Shown piece by piece: positions 29,398-37,645 of a DNA stretch of 64,000 bases. Position 1 is the first letter of the stretch. Each line of letters begins with the position of its first letter. The stretch covers positions 372,001 to 436,000 of the forward strand of contig CAWKLE010000002.1 of assembly GCA_963850415.1 (NCBI GenBank). Direction: 5' to 3'. This DNA comes from VAXT01 sp963850415 (GTDB lineage Bacteria > Actinomycetota > Thermoleophilia > Gaiellales > Gaiellaceae). The position numbers were made by a program, and so were the translations under genes. Below the pieces are notes generated by a model. The model worked only from the letters and a program-made list of their open reading frames with translations. It was not told the origin of the DNA and ran no database searches.

Positions 29398-30282
29398 ATG
29401 GCCGAGATCGGGACGATGCGCGTCAAGAGCGGGCTCGCCGAGATGCTCAAGGGCGGCGTGATCATGGACGTGACGAACGCCGACCAGGCGAGCATCGCCG
29501 AGGACGCCGGCGCGTGCGCCGTGATGGCGCTCGAGCGCGTCCCGGCCGACATCCGCCGCGACGGCGGGGTCGCGCGCATGGCCGATCCGGACAAGATCAC
29601 CGAGATCCAGGAGGCAGTGACGATTCCGGTCATGGCCAAGGCTCGCATCGGCCACTTCGTCGAGGCGCAGGTCCTCGAGGCGCTCGAGGTCGACTACATC
29701 GACGAGTCGGAGGTGCTGACCCCGGCGGACACGACCAACCACATCGACAAGTGGAAGTTCACCGTGCCGTTCGTCTGCGGCTGCACGAACCTCGGAGAGG
29801 CGCTGCGGCGGATCGCCGAGGGCGCAGCGATGATCCGCACCAAGGGCGAGGCGGGCACCGGCGACATCGTCAACGCGGTCACGCACATGCGCGCCGTGTT
29901 CGGTGCGATCAAGAAGCTCGCCGCGATGAGCTCCGACGAGCTGTACTCGGAGGCGAAGGAGCTACGCGCGCCGATCGAGCTCGTGAACTGGGTCGCCGAG
30001 AACGGGAAGCTGCCCGTCGTGACGTTCACGGCCGGCGGGATCGCGACTCCGGCAGATGCGGCACTCTGCATGCAGCTCGGCGCGGACGGCGTCTTCGTCG
30101 GCTCGGGCATCTTCAAGTCGACGAACCCGTCCGAGCGCGCGAAGGCGATCGTCGAAGCGACGACGCACTACGAGGACGCGGCGGTCCTGGCGCGCGTATC
30201 GCGGGGCCTGGGCGACGCGATGACCGGCCTCGCAGCCGCGGGCATTCCGCCAGAGGAACTGCTAGAAACCCGCGGCTGGTAG
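29398..30282 (+). CDS. pdxS: Pyridoxal 5'-phosphate synthase lyase subunit PdxS
   Basis: 294 aa, the family norm. Makes PLP from ribose 5-phosphate, glyceraldehyde 3-phosphate and ammonia delivered by PdxT. The (beta/alpha)8 barrel shows GGVIMDVTNADQA near the N-terminus, the catalytic Lys in PVMAKARIGHF, DYIDESEVLTPAD, FVCGCTNLGEALRRI with IRTKGEAGTG (second catalytic Lys), and FTAGGIATPADAA. Active enzyme is a dodecamer that recruits PdxT. The pdxT gene follows, separated by a membrane-protein gene. Confidence 0.98.
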   Translation: MAEIGTMRVKSGLAEMLKGGVIMDVTNADQASIAEDAGACAVMALERVPADIRRDGGVARMADPDKITEIQEAVTIPVMAKARIGHFVEAQVLEALEVDYIDESEVLTPADTTNHIDKWKFTVPFVCGCTNLGEALRRIAEGAAMIRTKGEAGTGDIVNAVTHMRAVFGAIKKLAAMSSDELYSEAKELRAPIELVNWVAENGKLPVVTFTAGGIATPADAALCMQLGADGVFVGSGIFKSTNPSERAKAIVEATTHYEDAAVLARVSRGLGDAMTGLAAAGIPPEELLETRGW

Positions 30283-30283
30283 C

Positions 30284-30358
30284 CCTCTCGCTTTCCTGAG
30301 CGGCGAGGGCTCCCGCGCGGCTGCGAGCACGCCGCTGACCCGTCAGGAAACCGAGAGG
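30284..30358. repeat. Long imperfect inverted repeat (large hairpin)
   Basis: CCTCTCGCTTTCCTGA (30284-30299) pairs with TCAGGAAACCGAGAGG (30343-30358), 15 of 16 positions. GCGGCG and CGCCGC inside extend the stem. It fills the pdxS/membrane-protein gap and may attenuate transcription between them. Confidence 0.55.
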
Positions 30359-30420
30359 AGCTATTCGTCGCGCGCCGACTCAACTTGGGCCGTCCGGCCC
30401 GGCGGTCACAGTTGTCAACG

Positions 30421-31374
30421 GTGACGGCAGTCCGCGTGCCCTGGTCGAGCGCTTCCTTCCTCGTCTACCTGGGCGGGTTGACGATCCTGTCATCGACGCT
30501 CGCCCTGATCTCGATCCAGTCGAACGAGCACGGCGCCGGCGGCCTCGTCCTGTGGACCGCGCTGATCTTCGTCGTCCTCGCCGGAGCAGCAGAGGCGGCC
30601 CGCAACCGCGGTCACCTCGTCACCGGCGGGCTGCTCGCGCTGAGCGCAGTCGCTGCGTTCGTCATCTTCGTCGGCGCGATCCTCGAGTGGTTCGGCTGGC
30701 TCCCGGACATGCGCGACGACCGCTCATTCTTCACCGGCTTTCACTTCTGGCTGCTCGTGCTCGAGCTGATCGCAGTGATCGCCGCCGGGGTCGCGCTGAG
30801 GCGTTTCCGGTTCCCGCTCCTCGTCCTCGTCCTGGCCGGGGCAATCTGGCTGTTCGTGTTCGACCTGCTCTCCAACGGAGGCGGATGGGCGGCAATCGTC
30901 ACGATCGCGGTCGGGCTCGCGTTCCTGATCTCCGGCATGGCCATCGACGACGGGCCGTCGAGGCCGTTCGCGTTCTGGCTCCACGTCGCCGCCGGACTGG
31001 CTATTGGCGGCGGCCTTCTGTGGTTCTTCCACGACGGCAACTTCGACTGGATCGTGATCGCCGTCGTCGGCCTCGGCTACATCGCGTTCGGCGAGCGCCT
31101 CAGCCGCTCGAGCTGGGTCGTGCTCGGAGGCTGGGGCATCCTGCAAGCGGCTGCCCACTTCGCCGACAAGTGGTCGGACATAGCCGCCGCGGGCGGGTTC
31201 CTGTTCTTCCCGTTGTTCCCGTTCGTGCTGCTTTCCGGGCTCGACGGCGGATTCGAGGAGCACCACGCGCACCAGTGGGCGGGGCCGTTCGTTTTCGCGA
31301 TCACCGGCCTCCTGTTCATCGTCCTTGCGCTGTTCTACGCGCGCCGCTCCCAGCCGCCGATCGCCGAAATCTAG
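30421..31374 (+). CDS. Polytopic membrane protein between pdxS and pdxT
   Basis: About 317 aa with roughly ten hydrophobic helices (for example SFLVYLGGLTILSSTLALIS, HFWLLVLELIAVIAAGVAL, FVFAITGLLFIVLALFYARR). A conserved-looking HFADKW and HHAHQW lie in the C-terminal half. No transporter signature is recognised; related uncharacterised multi-pass proteins are common in actinobacteria. GTG 30421 is preferred over TTG 30385 because the latter adds a polar tail. Whether it has a role in PLP supply is not known; position is the only hint. Confidence 0.7.
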   Translation: MTAVRVPWSSASFLVYLGGLTILSSTLALISIQSNEHGAGGLVLWTALIFVVLAGAAEAARNRGHLVTGGLLALSAVAAFVIFVGAILEWFGWLPDMRDDRSFFTGFHFWLLVLELIAVIAAGVALRRFRFPLLVLVLAGAIWLFVFDLLSNGGGWAAIVTIAVGLAFLISGMAIDDGPSRPFAFWLHVAAGLAIGGGLLWFFHDGNFDWIVIAVVGLGYIAFGERLSRSSWVVLGGWGILQAAAHFADKWSDIAAAGGFLFFPLFPFVLLSGLDGGFEEHHAHQWAGPFVFAITGLLFIVLALFYARRSQPPIAEI

Positions 31375-31384
31375 AATTCGCACC

Positions 31385-31939
31385 ATGAGGATCGGCGTCC
31401 TGGCCCTGCAGGGGAACTTCCGCGAGCACGCGGCCATGCTGCGACGGCTCGGTGCGGACGCGGTCGAGATCCGCAAGCCGGAGCAGCTCGAGGGGCTCGA
31501 CGGGCTCGTCGTCCCGGGCGGCGAGTCGACGACCTTCATGCGCCTGATGCGGCTGTACGGCCTCGAGGATGCGATTCGCACGTTCGAGCAGCCGGTGCTC
31601 GGTACCTGCGCGGGCCTGATCGTGCTCGACCGCGACCACCTCGGCCTCGTCGACGTCGAGGTCGCGCGCAACGCGTACGGCCCGCAGGTGAACAGCTTCG
31701 AGGCCGATCTCGACCTGGCCGGCGAGGACATGCCCCTTCGAGGCGTCTTCATCCGAGCGCCGCGCGTGATCGCCGCCGGCAAGGACGTCGAGGTGCTGGC
31801 CGAGCTCGACCGGGAGCCGGTGCTCCTCAGGCAGGGCCGCTTCCTGGTCGCTACCTTCCATCCCGAGCTCACCGACGACACGCGCGTCCACGAGCTCTTC
31901 CTCGAGTCGGTCAGGGAGGCGAGTCTTGTCGGGACATAG
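31385..31939 (+). CDS. pdxT: Pyridoxal 5'-phosphate synthase glutaminase subunit PdxT
   Basis: 184 aa. Class I glutamine amidotransferase that hydrolyses glutamine and channels ammonia to PdxS. Family marks: GVLALQGNFREHAAML at the N-terminus, VVPGGESTTFMRL oxyanion region, nucleophile Cys in LGTCAGLIVL, and the His-Glu pair in ATFHPELTDD. The yebC start lies 14 bases inside its 3' end. Confidence 0.97.
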   Translation: MRIGVLALQGNFREHAAMLRRLGADAVEIRKPEQLEGLDGLVVPGGESTTFMRLMRLYGLEDAIRTFEQPVLGTCAGLIVLDRDHLGLVDVEVARNAYGPQVNSFEADLDLAGEDMPLRGVFIRAPRVIAAGKDVEVLAELDREPVLLRQGRFLVATFHPELTDDTRVHELFLESVREASLVGT

Positions 31940-32678
31940 CAAGTGGGCGTCGATCAAGCGGAAGAAGGGCGCGACCGACGCGAAACGGGGCCAGCTCTTC
32001 TCGAAGCTGACGCGCGCGATCATCGTTGCCGCGCGCGACGGCGGGCCCGATCCGGGCGGGAACATCGCCCTCCAGAACGCGATCGAGAAGGCGCGTGAGG
32101 CCTCGATGCCGAAGGACAACATCGACCGCGCCATCGCCAAGGGCTCCGGCACCGGCGCGGACGCGGCCGCCTACGAGACCGTGACCTACGAGGGCTACGG
32201 CCCGGGCGGAGTCGCGCTCTTCCTCGAGGCGCTGACGGACAACCGCAACCGCACCGCGGCGGATGTGCGCTCGGCGTTCACGAAGAACGACGGGAACCTG
32301 GGCGAGTCCGGCTCGGTCGCATGGCTCTTCGAGCGCAAGGGCGTGATCCTCGTCGACGGCTCGGCGGACGAGGACGAGCTGATGCTCACAGCCGCCGACG
32401 CGGGCGCCGAGGACATCGAGCAGGACGAGTCGTCGTTCCGGGTCACGACCGCGCCCGAGGGGTTGCACGCAGTGCGCGCGGGCCTCGAGGAAGCGGGCTT
32501 CTCGATCGAGTCCGCCGAGGCGACGATGGTGCCGAAGACCACGGTCGAGATCGACGACGAGGCCATGGCCAGAAAGGTCGTGCGCCTGATGGACGAGTTG
32601 GAGGAGAACGACGACGTCCAGGCCGTCTACTCGAACTTCGACATCCCGGAACGAGTCCTCGAAGCAGTCGCCGGCTGA
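31926..32678 (+). CDS. yebC: YebC/PmpR family protein
   Basis: 250 aa. DNA-binding regulator or, as recently shown for some members, a ribosome-associated factor helping polyproline translation. Signature MSGHSKWASIKRKKGATDAK at the N-terminus, NIALQNAIEKAREASMPKDN, YEGYGPGGVALFLEALTDN and the C-terminal ALENFDIPE-like ending (YSNFDIPERVLEAVAG). TTG start overlapping pdxT by 14 bases indicates coupling. In a genome so rich in polyproline proteins the second proposed role is of interest. The pdxT-yebC-ruvC order is widespread in actinobacteria, though here two exported-protein genes intervene before ruvC. Confidence 0.96.
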   Translation: MSGHSKWASIKRKKGATDAKRGQLFSKLTRAIIVAARDGGPDPGGNIALQNAIEKAREASMPKDNIDRAIAKGSGTGADAAAYETVTYEGYGPGGVALFLEALTDNRNRTAADVRSAFTKNDGNLGESGSVAWLFERKGVILVDGSADEDELMLTAADAGAEDIEQDESSFRVTTAPEGLHAVRAGLEEAGFSIESAEATMVPKTTVEIDDEAMARKVVRLMDELEENDDVQAVYSNFDIPERVLEAVAG

Positions 32679-32683
32679 CCCTT

Positions 32684-32733
32684 GTAACAGGCTGTTACTA
32701 GGGTGCCGAACCGACCTTGTAACACTGTGTTAC
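32684..32733. repeat. Two GTAACA palindromes between convergent genes
   Basis: GTAACAGGCTGTTAC (32684-32698) and GTAACACTGTGTTAC (32719-32733) are each perfect 15-bp palindromes preceded by CTT. They start 6 bp after the yebC stop and lie just before the convergent gene's stop. Could be a transcription end signal or a REP-like pair; the sequence also resembles TetR/FadR-type operators. Confidence 0.5.
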
Positions 32734-32740
32734 TTGGAGG

Positions 32741-33637
32741 TCAGTGCCCGGCTCTGATCGTGCGGCTCGTCGCCGTGAAGCCGGCCATCCGGACGGAGAC
32801 GCGGTACGTCCCGCGCCGCTTGGCCCGCAGCGAGTAGAAGCCGCGCTGGTTCGTCTTCCCGGTCGAGACCCTCGTCCAGCCGCCCCCCGAGCTCTTCTCC
32901 AGCGAGACCTGCGCGCCGAGCACCGCGTCCAGGAAGCGGTCGACGACCTTGCCCCGCACCCTGCGGCCCCGCTCGAACGAGCGCGCGGCCACGATCTTCG
33001 GGGGCAGGTTCCCCTGCAGCTCGACGCTCCCGAGCGCGACGAGCACCTGACCGCGGTTCCAGCTCGAAGCCACGCTCGAGCCGTTGACGATGTACGAGTC
33101 GTCGGGCGGATCGAGCGCCTCGAAGCGGATCACCGCCTGCAGGTTCGTGTCCAGCGGGAACGCGATCACGCCCTCGAAGCGCGCGTCCCCGGTCGTCTGC
33201 GGCCGCATCATCACGTAGAAGCCGAGGATCGTCCCGACGGCCTTCGTGCCGACGGCGTGTGGGACCGAGATGCCTCCCTGTTGGTCGCGCGTCCAGTCCG
33301 TGTGCCGGACGTTGGCCTTCGCCACGGCCTCGGCGTCGCCCTGACGCTGGTCGAAGCTGACCGACCAGTCGAGGGACGCAAAGCCCGCGTTCTCGGGATG
33401 GCCGACCTGCTCGTAGCGGGGGCCGAGCCAGCGGCCCGCGTCCCCGGACGACGACTGGCGGTTGTAGCTCGCCGGGGACGCGAGCTCGACGAGGAGGCCT
33501 TGCGGAAGCTGGTGCGCCTGCCGCGCCGGGTCGGAGATCCGGACCCGCTCCACGGATTGCGCGCCCGCGATCTGGGTGCCGACGGCGAGAGCCAGGAGCC
33601 CCGCGAGCAAGCCGAAAACGACTGAAAAGCGCCGCAT
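32741..33637 (-). CDS. Secreted protein with C-terminal CNA-B/regulatory-like Ig domain
   Basis: 298 aa. Signal peptide (VVFGLLAGLLALAVGTQIAGA), a central domain of about 170 aa not recognised (FASLDWSVSFDQRQGDAEAV, VPHAVGTKAVGTILGFYVMM), and a C-terminal beta-sandwich typical of carboxypeptidase-regulatory-like/CNA-B domains: VLGAQVSLEKSSGG, GKTNQRGFYSLRAKRRGTY, VSVRMAGF. No catalytic site seen. Probably an extracellular binding or structural protein. Adjacent, same strand, upstream gene is a triple cupredoxin, also exported. Confidence 0.65.
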   Translation of the reverse strand: MRRFSVVFGLLAGLLALAVGTQIAGAQSVERVRISDPARQAHQLPQGLLVELASPASYNRQSSSGDAGRWLGPRYEQVGHPENAGFASLDWSVSFDQRQGDAEAVAKANVRHTDWTRDQQGGISVPHAVGTKAVGTILGFYVMMRPQTTGDARFEGVIAFPLDTNLQAVIRFEALDPPDDSYIVNGSSVASSWNRGQVLVALGSVELQGNLPPKIVAARSFERGRRVRGKVVDRFLDAVLGAQVSLEKSSGGGWTRVSTGKTNQRGFYSLRAKRRGTYRVSVRMAGFTATSRTIRAGH

Positions 33638-33666
33638 ACAGCCCTAGAGGCTAGCCCAGGTTGCCG

Positions 33667-34923
33667 CTAGCGCTTGCCGCGGCTGACGACCAGGTTGACG
33701 CGCGCGCCTCTGGCTCGCGAGACGCCCCAGCGCGGGGTCTGCCCGACGACGCGGCCGCGCGGCTTCCCCGACCTGGCGCGGCGCACGCGTCCGACCCGGC
33801 AGCGGGCGCGCGTGATCATCCGTCTGGCTGCGGGCAGCTTCTTGCCGACGACCTTCGGCACCTTGCACTTCGGCGGCCGCAGAGGAGGAGGCGGTTGCGC
33901 CGTGCCGACGGTGAAGGTCCCGTTCATGAAGCTCGCGTGCGGGTCGCAGACGTACTTGTAGACCCCGTCGGTGAGCGTGACCGTCCAGGTGGCGACGCTC
34001 TTCGTCTCGACTTCCGTCGACTGGTCGACGCCCGGGCCGGTCAGGTGGAAGTTGTGGAACGTCGAGTTGTCGTGGACCTGGATCTCGTACGTCCCGGCCG
34101 CGAGATGCGTCACCCGGGTGCCGTTCATGGTCAGCGTGATGTTCTGGCCGTCGTTGGTGCCGACGGTCGCGACCAGCATCCCCGGCGGCGGAGGCGGGGG
34201 TGGGGGAGGCGGTGGCGGTGTGCCGTTGACGGTCACAGAGCCGATCATCTGCGGGTGGTAAAGGCATTTGTAGTTGAACGTCCCGGGCGTGTTGAAGGTG
34301 TAGGTGAACGTCTGGTTCGGAGCAAGGTTGCCCGAGCTGAACACCCCGTTGTTCTCGGTGACAGTGTGATCGACGAGGCCGTGATTGATCCAGCAGACGG
34401 TCGTGCCGGGATCGACGGGGGGCAGGTCCGCCGGGGTGAAGGCGTAGTCGGCCACTTCGACGACCCTCGTGCCGGTCGGACAGGCCGGGGGTGGAGGCGG
34501 TGGGGGTGGAGGTGGTGGGGGTGGAGGAGGCGGTGGGGGAGGCGGCGGCGGACCGCCAGTCACGGTGACGGTTCCGATCATGAACGGGTGCGGCTCGCAC
34601 TTGTACGGGAAGCTGCCGGCGGCGTTGAACGCATACGTGAAGATGTCGCCGTGCATGAGCGTCCCCGAGAGGAAGACGCCCGTGTCCGAGCTCACCGTGT
34701 GCGGGATCTGGCCGGTGTTCGTCCAGCAGACGGTCGTACCGATCGGAACCGTCAGCGTGTCCGGGTTGTAGTCGAAGTCCTCGATCGCGACCTGAGTCGT
34801 TCCCGCGTCGCAGGTCGGCGGCGGAGGCGGACCGGCGGGCGCGCCGCTGGTGGCGGAAATGCCTCCGACCAGCGCGCAAACCGCTACGGCAAGCGTCAAT
34901 GCGGCTAAGTGACGAACCCTCAC
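33667..34923 (-). CDS. Secreted protein with three cupredoxin domains, polyproline linkers and a PASTA-like tail
   Basis: 418 aa. Signal peptide, then three plastocyanin-like type I copper domains. Domain 1 has His in IPHTV and YKCEPHPFMIG; domain 2 has VDHTV and YKCLYHPQMIG; domain 3 has FHNFHL and YVCDPHASFMNG, so each keeps His, Cys, His and a Met. Polyproline linkers separate them (about 25 and 12 prolines). The C-terminal 65 residues are very basic with two Cys (CKVPKVVGKKLPAARRM...RGARVNLVV) and match the PASTA-like tail of the Calx-beta protein at 16-19.6 kb. Likely a cell-wall-tethered electron carrier for the oxidase or a copper store. GTG start at 34923. Confidence 0.78.
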   Translation of the reverse strand: MRVRHLAALTLAVAVCALVGGISATSGAPAGPPPPPTCDAGTTQVAIEDFDYNPDTLTVPIGTTVCWTNTGQIPHTVSSDTGVFLSGTLMHGDIFTYAFNAAGSFPYKCEPHPFMIGTVTVTGGPPPPPPPPPPPPPPPPPPPPPPACPTGTRVVEVADYAFTPADLPPVDPGTTVCWINHGLVDHTVTENNGVFSSGNLAPNQTFTYTFNTPGTFNYKCLYHPQMIGSVTVNGTPPPPPPPPPPPPGMLVATVGTNDGQNITLTMNGTRVTHLAAGTYEIQVHDNSTFHNFHLTGPGVDQSTEVETKSVATWTVTLTDGVYKYVCDPHASFMNGTFTVGTAQPPPPLRPPKCKVPKVVGKKLPAARRMITRARCRVGRVRRARSGKPRGRVVGQTPRWGVSRARGARVNLVVSRGKR

Positions 34924-35024
34924 GTGCTCCCCGAAATCGACCCTAGTTCATTGGTCCCATACGCGAAAGGGGGATTTCCGGTTTTCGAGGCAGGAACGTC
35001 CGGTGTCGTGCCTAACCTCGACCC

Positions 35025-35516
35025 GTGAAAGTTCTGGGCATCGATCCGGGCACGGCTGCATGCGGGTACGGCATCGTCCAAGAAAAAGGCGGGCGGGTGC
35101 GGGCCATCGACTACGGGTGGTGGAAGACCCCCGCGTCCGACCGCCCCGAGGCGCGCCTGAAGACGATTTTCGACGCGGTCACGACGCTCATCGACCAGGC
35201 GGCGCCCGATGCCGTCGCGCTCGAGGAGTCCTTCGTCGGCGTCGACGCCCGCACCGCGCTCTCCGTCGGACAGGCCCGCGGCGCCATACTCGTCGCCTCC
35301 GCGCTCGCCGGGGTGGAGTGCGCTGAGTACGCGCCGACCCGGGTCAAGCAGGCCGTGTGCGGCTACGGGCGCGCCGAGAAGGCCCAGGTGCAGCGGATGG
35401 TGCAGGCGATCCTCCGCCTCGACGCTCCGCCCGAGCCGAGCCATGCTGCTGACGCGCTCGCCGTCGGGATCTGCCACGCGCTGGCCCCGCCGTTGCTGAA
35501 GGCAGTCTCGGCGTGA
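35025..35516 (+). CDS. ruvC: Holliday junction resolvase RuvC
   Basis: 163 aa. Endonuclease that cuts four-way DNA junctions symmetrically after branch migration by RuvAB. RNase H-fold acidic residues: Asp7 in LGIDPGT, Glu67/68 in ALEESF, and His140 with Asp143 in SHAADALA, the arrangement seen in Thermus-type RuvC. GTG start at 35025. Its TGA overlaps the start of ruvA by 4 bases, making a tight ruvC-ruvA-ruvB operon. Confidence 0.98.
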   Translation: MKVLGIDPGTAACGYGIVQEKGGRVRAIDYGWWKTPASDRPEARLKTIFDAVTTLIDQAAPDAVALEESFVGVDARTALSVGQARGAILVASALAGVECAEYAPTRVKQAVCGYGRAEKAQVQRMVQAILRLDAPPEPSHAADALAVGICHALAPPLLKAVSA

Positions 35517-36067
35517 TCGCACGGTTGAGAGGAATCCCCGTCGCGCGGACCGCGGACGGGCTCGTGCTCGACGTCAACGGCGTCGGGTATCTCCTGCGCG
35601 TCTCGGAACGTGCGGGCCGCAAGGCGAAGGAGGGCCGCGAGGTCTCGTTCGACACGTACCTGCATGTGCGGGAAGACGTGCTCCAGCTGTACGGCTTCGC
35701 GGACTCGGCCGAGCGTCAGCTCTTCGAGCAGCTGCTGTCGGTGTCCGGAGTCGGGCCGAAGGTCGCGCTGCTGATCGTCTCCGGCTCGTCGCCGGCGGAG
35801 CTGCGGCGCTCGATCGTGCTCGGCGACACCACGCGCTTCCTCGCCATCCCGGGCGTGGGGAAGAAGACGGCGGAGCGCGTCGTCCTCGAGCTGAAGGAGA
35901 AGATGGGGCTCGAGCAGGTCGTGCCCGAGGGCGCGCCCGACCTCGTCGCGCGCGACGCGCTCGTCGAGCTCGGCTACAGCGCGGTCGAGGCGGAACGCGC
36001 GCTCGCCGGCACCGATCCTGAGGCCCCGCCCGAGGAGCGAGTGCGCCAGGCATTGAAGGCGGCATGA
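35513..36067 (+). CDS. ruvA: Holliday junction helicase subunit RuvA
   Basis: 184 aa. Binds the junction as a tetramer and loads RuvB. N-terminal OB domain (MIARLRGIPVARTADGLVLD, GVGYLLRVSER), two helix-hairpin-helix motifs (LLSVSGVGPKVALLIVSG; FLAIPGVGKKTAERVVLEL), flexible acidic linker and the C-terminal RuvB-contacting three-helix domain (ALVELGYSAVEAERALAG). Overlaps both neighbours by 4 bases. Confidence 0.98.
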   Translation: MIARLRGIPVARTADGLVLDVNGVGYLLRVSERAGRKAKEGREVSFDTYLHVREDVLQLYGFADSAERQLFEQLLSVSGVGPKVALLIVSGSSPAELRRSIVLGDTTRFLAIPGVGKKTAERVVLELKEKMGLEQVVPEGAPDLVARDALVELGYSAVEAERALAGTDPEAPPEERVRQALKAA

Positions 36068-37074
36068 CGGAGCAGTTCCTCGCTCCGGCTCTCCGGCCCG
36101 AGGACGACGAGCTCGAGCGCTCGCTGCGGCCCCGAGACCTCGACGACTTCGTCGGGCAGGACCGGGTCAAGGAGCAGCTCGACATCGCGCTCCAGGCAGC
36201 CCGTGCGCGGGCGGAGCCGCTGGATCACGTGCTGCTGGTCGGGCCGCCCGGGCTCGGCAAGACGAGCCTTGCGTACATCGTCCGCGAGGAACTCGGGGTC
36301 GGCATCCGCTGCGTCGCTGGGCCGGCGCTCGAGCGGAAGGGCGACATGGCGTCGATCCTGACCGCTCTCGAGCCGCGCGATGTCCTGTTCATCGACGAGA
36401 TCCACCGGTTGTCGAGCGCCGTCGAGGAGGTGCTGTACCCGGCGCTCGAGGACTTTCGGCTCGACATCGTCGTCGGGCAGGGGCACGCGGCGCGGACGCT
36501 CACGCTGGAGGTGCCGCCGTTCACGCTCGTCGGCGCGACTACGCGCACCGGGCTGCTGACGACGCCGTTGCGGGATCGCTTCGGGATGACGTTCCGGCTC
36601 GAGTACTACGAGCCGGCGGAGCTGGGAGTGATCGTGCGGCGTTCGGCCGGGATCCTCGGTGTCGAGGTCGAGGGCGAGGCGGCGGACGAGATCGCGTCGC
36701 GCTCGCGGGGCACGCCGCGTGTGGCGAACCGGATCCTGCGGCGGGTGCGCGACGTGGCGGAGGTGCGCCACCAGGGCGTCGTCACCACCGAGGTGGCGGC
36801 CGAGGCGCTGGCGCTGCTCGAGGTCGACGGACATGGGCTCGAGCGCACCGACCGGGCGCTCCTGCACGCGATCGTCGACCGGTTCGACGGCGGACCGGTG
36901 GGCCTGTCCACGCTGGCTGTGGCCCTCGGGGAGGAGCCGGACACGATCGAGGACGTCTACGAGCCGTACCTCCTCCAGCTCGGGTTCATCCAGCGCACGC
37001 CGCGCGGGCGGGTCGTGACGAAGCTCGGTCGCGAGCACATCGGCGCTGCGAAGAAGGCGGAAGCGCTCTTCTAG
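36064..37074 (+). CDS. ruvB: Holliday junction helicase ATPase RuvB
   Basis: 336 aa. AAA+ motor that drives branch migration with RuvA. Walker A GPPGLGKT (60-67), Walker B FIDEIHRLS (Asp111, Glu112), sensor 1 VGATTRTGLL, arginine finger RDRFGM region and the C-terminal winged helix ending YLLQLGFIQRTPRGR. Length as usual. Start overlaps ruvA by 4 bases. The TAG stop lies in CTAG 37071-37074 and overlaps the stop of the convergent DUF6197-like gene. Confidence 0.99.
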   Translation: MTEQFLAPALRPEDDELERSLRPRDLDDFVGQDRVKEQLDIALQAARARAEPLDHVLLVGPPGLGKTSLAYIVREELGVGIRCVAGPALERKGDMASILTALEPRDVLFIDEIHRLSSAVEEVLYPALEDFRLDIVVGQGHAARTLTLEVPPFTLVGATTRTGLLTTPLRDRFGMTFRLEYYEPAELGVIVRRSAGILGVEVEGEAADEIASRSRGTPRVANRILRRVRDVAEVRHQGVVTTEVAAEALALLEVDGHGLERTDRALLHAIVDRFDGGPVGLSTLAVALGEEPDTIEDVYEPYLLQLGFIQRTPRGRVVTKLGREHIGAAKKAEALF

Positions 37075-37457
37075 ACGGCTTCGGCGTGCGGGCGGTCGAG
37101 CAGCGCGAGCGCGCGGTCGACCGCGGCGATCACGTCGCCCCAGTTTCGTTCTGGCGCGTCGTTCCAGGGGTCGATCGCGAGCGTGCCGGTCGCGCGGCTG
37201 AGGGCGTTCGTCGCGTCGGCGAGCGCCCGCGCCTCGGCGGAGTGGGCGACGAAGTCTGCGTCGAGCCTGTCATCGTGGCGGTGCCAGCTCGCGAGGAGCG
37301 CGCCGACGAGCGACCAGGCTGCGGCGTCGTCGCTCCACGCGTTGACGACGTGCCCGCGCACGTCCCGCGCCTGGGCGCCCTTCGACCAACCTCTGAGGAG
37401 GAGGCCGCGAGCCTCCGTCAGCATCGCCGCAGCCGTATCGTCGGCTGCTTGTGACAA
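37071..37457 (-). CDS. DUF6197-like hypothetical protein
   Basis: 128 aa. Sequence pattern (LLLRGWSKGAQARDVRGHVV, WSLVGALLASWH, IDPWNDAPERNWGDVIAAVDRALAL) fits actinobacterial DUF6197-type proteins, small helical cytoplasmic proteins of unknown role. TTG 37457 is chosen because GAGGAG lies six bases upstream; a longer reading runs into the palindrome-bearing spacer and is unlikely. Stop shared with ruvB in CTAG. Confidence 0.65.
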   Translation of the reverse strand: MSQAADDTAAAMLTEARGLLLRGWSKGAQARDVRGHVVNAWSDDAAAWSLVGALLASWHRHDDRLDADFVAHSAEARALADATNALSRATGTLAIDPWNDAPERNWGDVIAAVDRALALLDRPHAEAV

Positions 37458-37482
37458 TAGTTGCTCCTCGCGAGAGGGTACC

Positions 37483-37600
37483 ACGGGGTCAGACCCCGTA
37501 ACAAAGGCACGGCCGACCCCTGGAAGCTCCACGGATTGTGGATGGTCTGTGCGCCTTTCGTTCCGAAATCGCCACGCTTTTGGATCGGGGTCTGACCCCG
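37483..37600. repeat. Inverted pair of GGGGTCWGACCCC palindromes (REPIN-like)
   Basis: ACGGGGTCAGACCCCGT (37483-37499) and the oppositely oriented CGGGGTCTGACCCCG (37586-37600) bracket an 86-bp spacer that contains further inverted pieces (TCCAC/GTGGA near 37531-37545; AAAGGCAC/GTGCGCCTTT). Lies between two minus-strand genes. No coding potential. Confidence 0.65.
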
Positions 37601-37645
37601 GGTCATGGCCTGAACGGACCTGGCTTGTTGAGAGTGGCGTCTCGG

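Noticed and set aside
37458..37532. Longer start for the DUF6197-like protein (153 aa)
   Set aside because: It would translate the palindromic element; the TTG at 37457 has a good ribosome site.
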